DNA of 64,000 nucleotides. Origin: Steromphala cineraria. Taxonomy: Eukaryota > Mollusca > Gastropoda > Trochida > Trochidae. The stretch is taken from assembly GCA_916613615.1 (NCBI GenBank), contig OU744731.1, forward strand, positions 19,438,328 to 19,502,327, read 5' to 3'. The notes below the pieces were generated by a model. The model was not told the origin of the DNA, searched no databases, and saw only the letters and a list, made by a program, of their open reading frames with translations. A program made the translations under genes and the position numbers. Positions within the stretch are counted from its first letter, which is position 1. Each line of letters opens with the position of its first letter. This document shows positions 60,047-64,000 of the stretch, in pieces.

Positions 60047-63000
60047 GTCCTTTGTGAATTATGGTGTCAAACTTTTCGCTGAAGCTCGGAGTTTATCACA
60101 ATAATTAATTAATGACAAATAATCTGTTATTCCTCGCATCTCATGATTTTTCCTAAGATATTGTATTAATTTTTACTTTAAATGTAAGCGAAAACATATG
60201 TCATAAGGTGTATGGAGAGGGTCTTTGCGCATTTTAAACAAAGTCTTCACCTACCGATGACAGCCCATCAAAAGTAAATGTATTACTGACTGTGTGTGGG
60301 CGCTCTTTAAAGCCGGAATAACATACGGTCCTAGGTAAACCAAGACGGACGATCATATGATTGTCTTATGCCCCAATGACACTTTCACGCATTTTAATTT
60401 CGCAATAGTATGCATTAATGCCAAATCATCCAAATTACAAGAAAATTTAATTTGATGACACAAACATGATTACATAATTTCTCCAGAAACAAACTTACTA
60501 TTAAATCAAATTTTGAAACTTTATCTATTCATGTTTGCCATAAACACGCATTTAATATGTCTCGATTAAACTAGGCAAGATAGCAGAGAGTCGAGGTGAG
60601 AGGTGAGGTGATGTGGGGTTTAACGCCGCTTTCAAGATTATTTCAATTATATCGCAGCTGCTAGTATAATTGCAGGGAGAAACCCCGCAACACCATTGTG
60701 GCTATGTATTGCGGTGGAACCTGCGAGCATCGGCTTGAACTAGCGAACCATGTGTGATACAAGATAGCAGAGAGAACATTAAACACTTTTGCTTGTTATA
60801 AACATCCTACAACAAAGACGTTTAAACAAATTAATGCCAAATAAAGTACATTTGCAACATCGTTTTCTAACATAACTTCCATAATTTATTATTATCAATC
60901 TTAATTGCCGAACATTCTGTCCAAAAGACATTTTGAAATTGCGATTAATGCATCCTATGTGAGCAACAAAATTAAAGTATCTGTTCCTAGATAATTTAAT
61001 TGCAATTGTGTATCCTTCTTCACAAGACATATGTTAATCGAATATTTATATATATTTAAAAAAGTGAGAGTTGGTTTCTCACGTGAAGAAAGTATTTACT
61101 TGACAAGACCCACATAATGGTCGAAATTAAATCATCGTATTAAAGAAGATTCATCTAGTCTGAACCATCCGATGTTTACTATTCCTGATACATCTTAAAA
61201 GACAACTCTATCCGGTAAAATAATATTGTTTTGTGATGATGTTAAAACATGGTAGCGTTTCTTTTGGAAGTAGTTTAGTATTTAAAGGGAATTTAATATT
61301 GCCCATTCAGTCATCAACTCTTCAAAATGACGGAACCCGGCAATGAAGATTGCAGAGTTAACAGTGACCACTGGTGAGTAAACAGTGAGCACCAGTAAGT
61401 GACACACATCAAATAGCAGGAAGAATTCCTGAACACTGACATAAATCTAGATAACAATAAGCACCATTGAGGATTTGCTGTTACCATTAAGGATTGGGGC
61501 GCACCAAGGTGTCATGCATTGAGTACCCCTCAAAGCGTGACATAATTTGCATTGACACTTTTACGCACCGGGTACACACAGTTTGCGCATAGTTTAAGAA
61601 AATATAGTACACACTGGAGTGCGTGGCATTGGCTTGGACATATCGAGTCAACACTGTCATTCATGGCATGCAATGGTACGCAATGGCACTCATAGTTTAC
61701 AACTGTTTCCCATGATGGTAAGCACAGTTTCCGCCGTGGTACGTACTTTGGAGTACCAAGGCGTACCACAATTGCGTGTGAGTGTCAATGGAGAATTACA
61801 ATTGAGTGAAACAAACGGTGAGGACTACGTATAGGGTAAAGAATTGCAAAGAGAAAAAATTCCCGATTGTTAAACAAGGTTATTAAATTGCAGGTATTGT
61901 TTAGACACATGAATCCAATCTAGAAAAAGACTTTAGGTATGAAAAGGAAAAAAATCGTATATTAGAAGTAATAGCGTTATTAATGATGGATATTGCTATA
62001 AATCCTAAAACAAGGATATAACATTTTTGCCAAAATCTCGTCATCTGTTTTCAAGACAAACGTGTATTCTTAACTAACATGTCGATAACCCAAGTTGCTG
62101 ATACTGAAACAATTGATATAGAAATTCTAGCCTGCTCTTATTACTTGATTGGAAGCATGACCTTTTTAGATTACATCTGACATAATACGTACAAAACTAG
62201 GATGGACATTAACGATATCTTTTATCACACACTGAAAACTTAGCCAGTTGCCTAGGCAGGAGCTGTATACTGTACTGTATCTGTATTACACTCTCGTTAG
62301 AAAGTCAACATATTGAACACCCTCGACGCTGAAGGCAGTGTATGATGACACGTTGACTGTGACATATTGACACGTCAATGACATTTCACCCTTTCACTTG
62401 CAAAAGACAAACGTGTGTTAGTTCCATAAATATTTACCGAATCACAAATCAACGCGATACAGGTTCAAGGGAAATCGTTTCAAAGTTCTTGAAAAGTAAA
62501 AAATAGTGTTCATTCTGTTCAGAAGACACTATCCATATTTTCATAAGAAATGAAATAAAACATTTCTTCCTAAAAAAGTTTAGGGAAAAACACTTAGTTA
62601 GGAAATGAAAATAACAAACGATAGCTTTTTGAAAATCCTTTCTTAAATGGTAAGCTTATTTACTTACGTTTTATATAAACTTTTAAAAATCGCAAAAGTA
62701 AAAAATATATGCTAGATCCAATTTTCGTCAATTCTTGTTCTTGAAATTTGCAAAGATTCTTAAAAATGTGAAGAAAATATAGCTTTAAAGGGACAGTAGC
62801 ACGCTTTAGGGGGAATAAAAGGTGATAATAAGGTGAAGATAAACATAAATGTTCCAATTGAAAGACAACTATATGAAGCAGTAATAAATCAAATACATAA
62901 TGAAAAAGTAGCCATGCAATTCCCTTTTCATAAAAAAAATGGATAAAAGGTCTTCAGACAAAAATGGCCGTCAATGGACTTTATGTGAATCTTCATAATT

Positions 63001-63371
63001 TGTTCTGTGACTATGGATGATGGGTTTGTGTAATAAGAGTTTTGATATTATCAACATAAGACATTAACCATAAACGTAAAATTATCAGTGAAGATTTGAA
63101 AATGAAGATTTTTTTCCATAAAACGTGCTACCGCCCCTTTAGGTATCGTTTGTTTCAACAGTCACAAAGGACGTTTGTCACTTTTTAACACATAAAATTT
63201 CATACACTTATCTAGGGAGAAAAAAACAAAGGTCAAATATCATTCAGCATTTTGTAAATTCAGTCGCAATGATCCTACCAGATAGAGAAGGAAGAGATCT
63301 AAGTTTGGCATCTGTCATACATTGAAACCAAAGTGATACATAATTTAAGTATGTTTCTAAATCAACCATGA
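60047..63371. other. Upstream region of gene D', no gene seen
   Basis: It is equivalent to 24834-28128: the LINE-gene junction, the degenerate inverted repeat at about 61513-61788 and MITE copy 3'. An insertion of about 32 bp near 62669 is absent from unit 1. Confidence 0.55.
62789..63138. repeat. MITE with TTAA flanks, copy 3' (inverted)
   Basis: TTAA lies at 62785-62788 on the left and TTAG at 63139-63142 on the right, so the decay of the right flank predates the unit duplication. Confidence 0.75.
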
Positions 63372-63589
63372 GAGTCATCACGCTATTTGAGTTTCAGAGA
63401 ATTTGAAGTTGAGCTTGACACTAAAGAAAAATGGTTTATTTACTTTTACAACGGAGATCAAATAACTTGAATGGATGTTTAGTGGTGCTTTACTTAAATG
63501 TTAATATGCTTATGAAAAATTCATTAGTTAAAAATGTCACTAGTGTATATAAGAAAGTAGACATTCTACACTAGATAGGAACATCAGCC
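63372..63589 (+). promoter_or_regulatory. Promoter of gene D'
   Basis: It is equivalent to 28129-28346, with TATATAAG at 63546-63553, 44 bp before the ATG. Confidence 0.75.
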
Positions 63590-63653
63590 ATGGTTTCCAA
63601 AATCACCCTCGTTGTTCTGATCGCCTCTCTGATGGTGCTGGGTTTCACCCAAG
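63590..63653 (+). CDS. Gene D' exon 1: signal peptide of a family precursor (gene runs off the window)
   Basis: The exon starts with ATG where gene D of unit 1 has ATA, and is otherwise the same. It encodes MVSK, the hydrophobic core, GFTQ and the first base of the split Ala codon, with donor GTGAGT at 63654-63659. The window ends in intron 1. By comparison with D, exons 2 and 3 should follow about 1.0 and 1.8 kb further on and give a CX2C-type peptide. This is the only apparently intact D-type start in the window. Confidence 0.78.
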
Positions 63654-64000
63654 GTGAGTGATATGTTAGTATGAGTAAAAATGTACTGTCTAAAATAAGT
63701 TTGAAATGACTATCAATTTTCTATTTCATATACGTGTATATCTGCTTGTGAGGACAATGCCCAAAGCGGAAATGTCCCTTTGTCACTGTTAACAAAACAA
63801 ACAAGCATAGAGGTTTGTAATGATAAGTAACAAGATAAAACCTGTACAGCAGCTGAAATAATAAAGTATGTTTAAGTCTGTATGAGTTCCTTTGTAAAAT
63901 CACCATTTAAAATTGTGAATTATTTCAAAATTAAATGTCTTATACAATTACTATATTTTCTCAGCATATATTCCTACATATGATGAGAAAAACGTTCCTG

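Larger units (their letters stand above)
35699..64000. repeat. Tandem segmental duplication, unit 2 (incomplete at window end)
   Basis: This is the second copy of the 35.7-kb unit, cut by the window end in intron 1 of D', which corresponds to about 28756 of unit 1. Visible differences from unit 1 include a 489-bp stretch replaced by 11 bp at 57452-57462, a roughly 32-bp insertion near 62669, a 13-bp deletion near 47198 and scattered substitutions, some of them in start and stop codons of the peptide genes. Confidence 0.95.

Overview
The window is eukaryotic and AT-rich. It has short GT-AG exons in long non-coding sequence, TATA-box promoters, poly(A) signals and many small transposons, and nothing resembling an operon. 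The mix of a Tx1/L1-like LINE, a Crypton-type tyrosine recombinase fragment, a Helitron-like element and several MITE families fits a marine invertebrate. My best guess is a lophotrochozoan, probably a mollusc such as a bivalve, but no gene here fixes the species.

The whole window is one large tandem repeat. Bases 1-35698 (unit 1) recur almost identically from 35699 to the end (unit 2, incomplete), with sparse substitutions and small indels. Each unit carries a family of tiny three-exon genes for secreted peptide precursors. Exon 1 is a signal peptide, exon 2 an acidic spacer, and exon 3 starts Leu-Thr/Ala-Arg-Arg and then differs almost completely between paralogs. Unit 1 holds A (1056-4398), B (9198-12303), an orphan third exon C (20950-21009) and D (28347-30279, start codon ATA). 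Unit 2 holds A' (36753-40096), B' (44901-47992), C' (56641-56721, stop codon lost) and the first exon of D' (63590-63653, start codon ATG). A, B and D share about 200 bp of promoter with a TATATAAG box exactly 44 bp before the initiation site. I do not recognise the family. The layout (conserved signal and pro-region, dibasic site, variable C-terminus with CX3C, CX2C or no cysteines) is that of antimicrobial, neuropeptide/pheromone or venom-type precursors, and the sequence alone cannot choose between them.

Layout of unit 1: gene A with its introns (1-4.4 kb); gene-free DNA with a decayed promoter (4.4-8.8 kb); gene B, whose promoter is split by a 160-bp foldback insert (8.8-12.3 kb); two adjacent foldbacks and a possible unrelated two-exon 56-residue gene (12.4-13.6 kb); gene-free DNA with MITEs (13.6-20.6 kb); the C block with a Helitron-like insertion (20.6-22.8 kb); a dead LINE on the minus strand (22.8-24.8 kb); gene D and its flanks (24.8-31.4 kb); a 2.7-kb block with a LINE 3' end, a frameshifted tyrosine recombinase, a 62-bp-arm hairpin and a tRNA-Arg-like relic (31.4-34.1 kb); and a second LINE copy ending exactly where unit 2 begins. 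Both LINE copies abut the same gene-flank sequence, so LINE and gene appear to have been copied together. Unit 2 repeats this order up to intron 1 of D'.

The near-identity of the units allows two readings: a recent tandem duplication, or two haplotypes laid end to end by the assembler. Either way the paired copies show rapid change in the peptide genes: start-codon loss, stop loss adding a basic tail, and stop shift.
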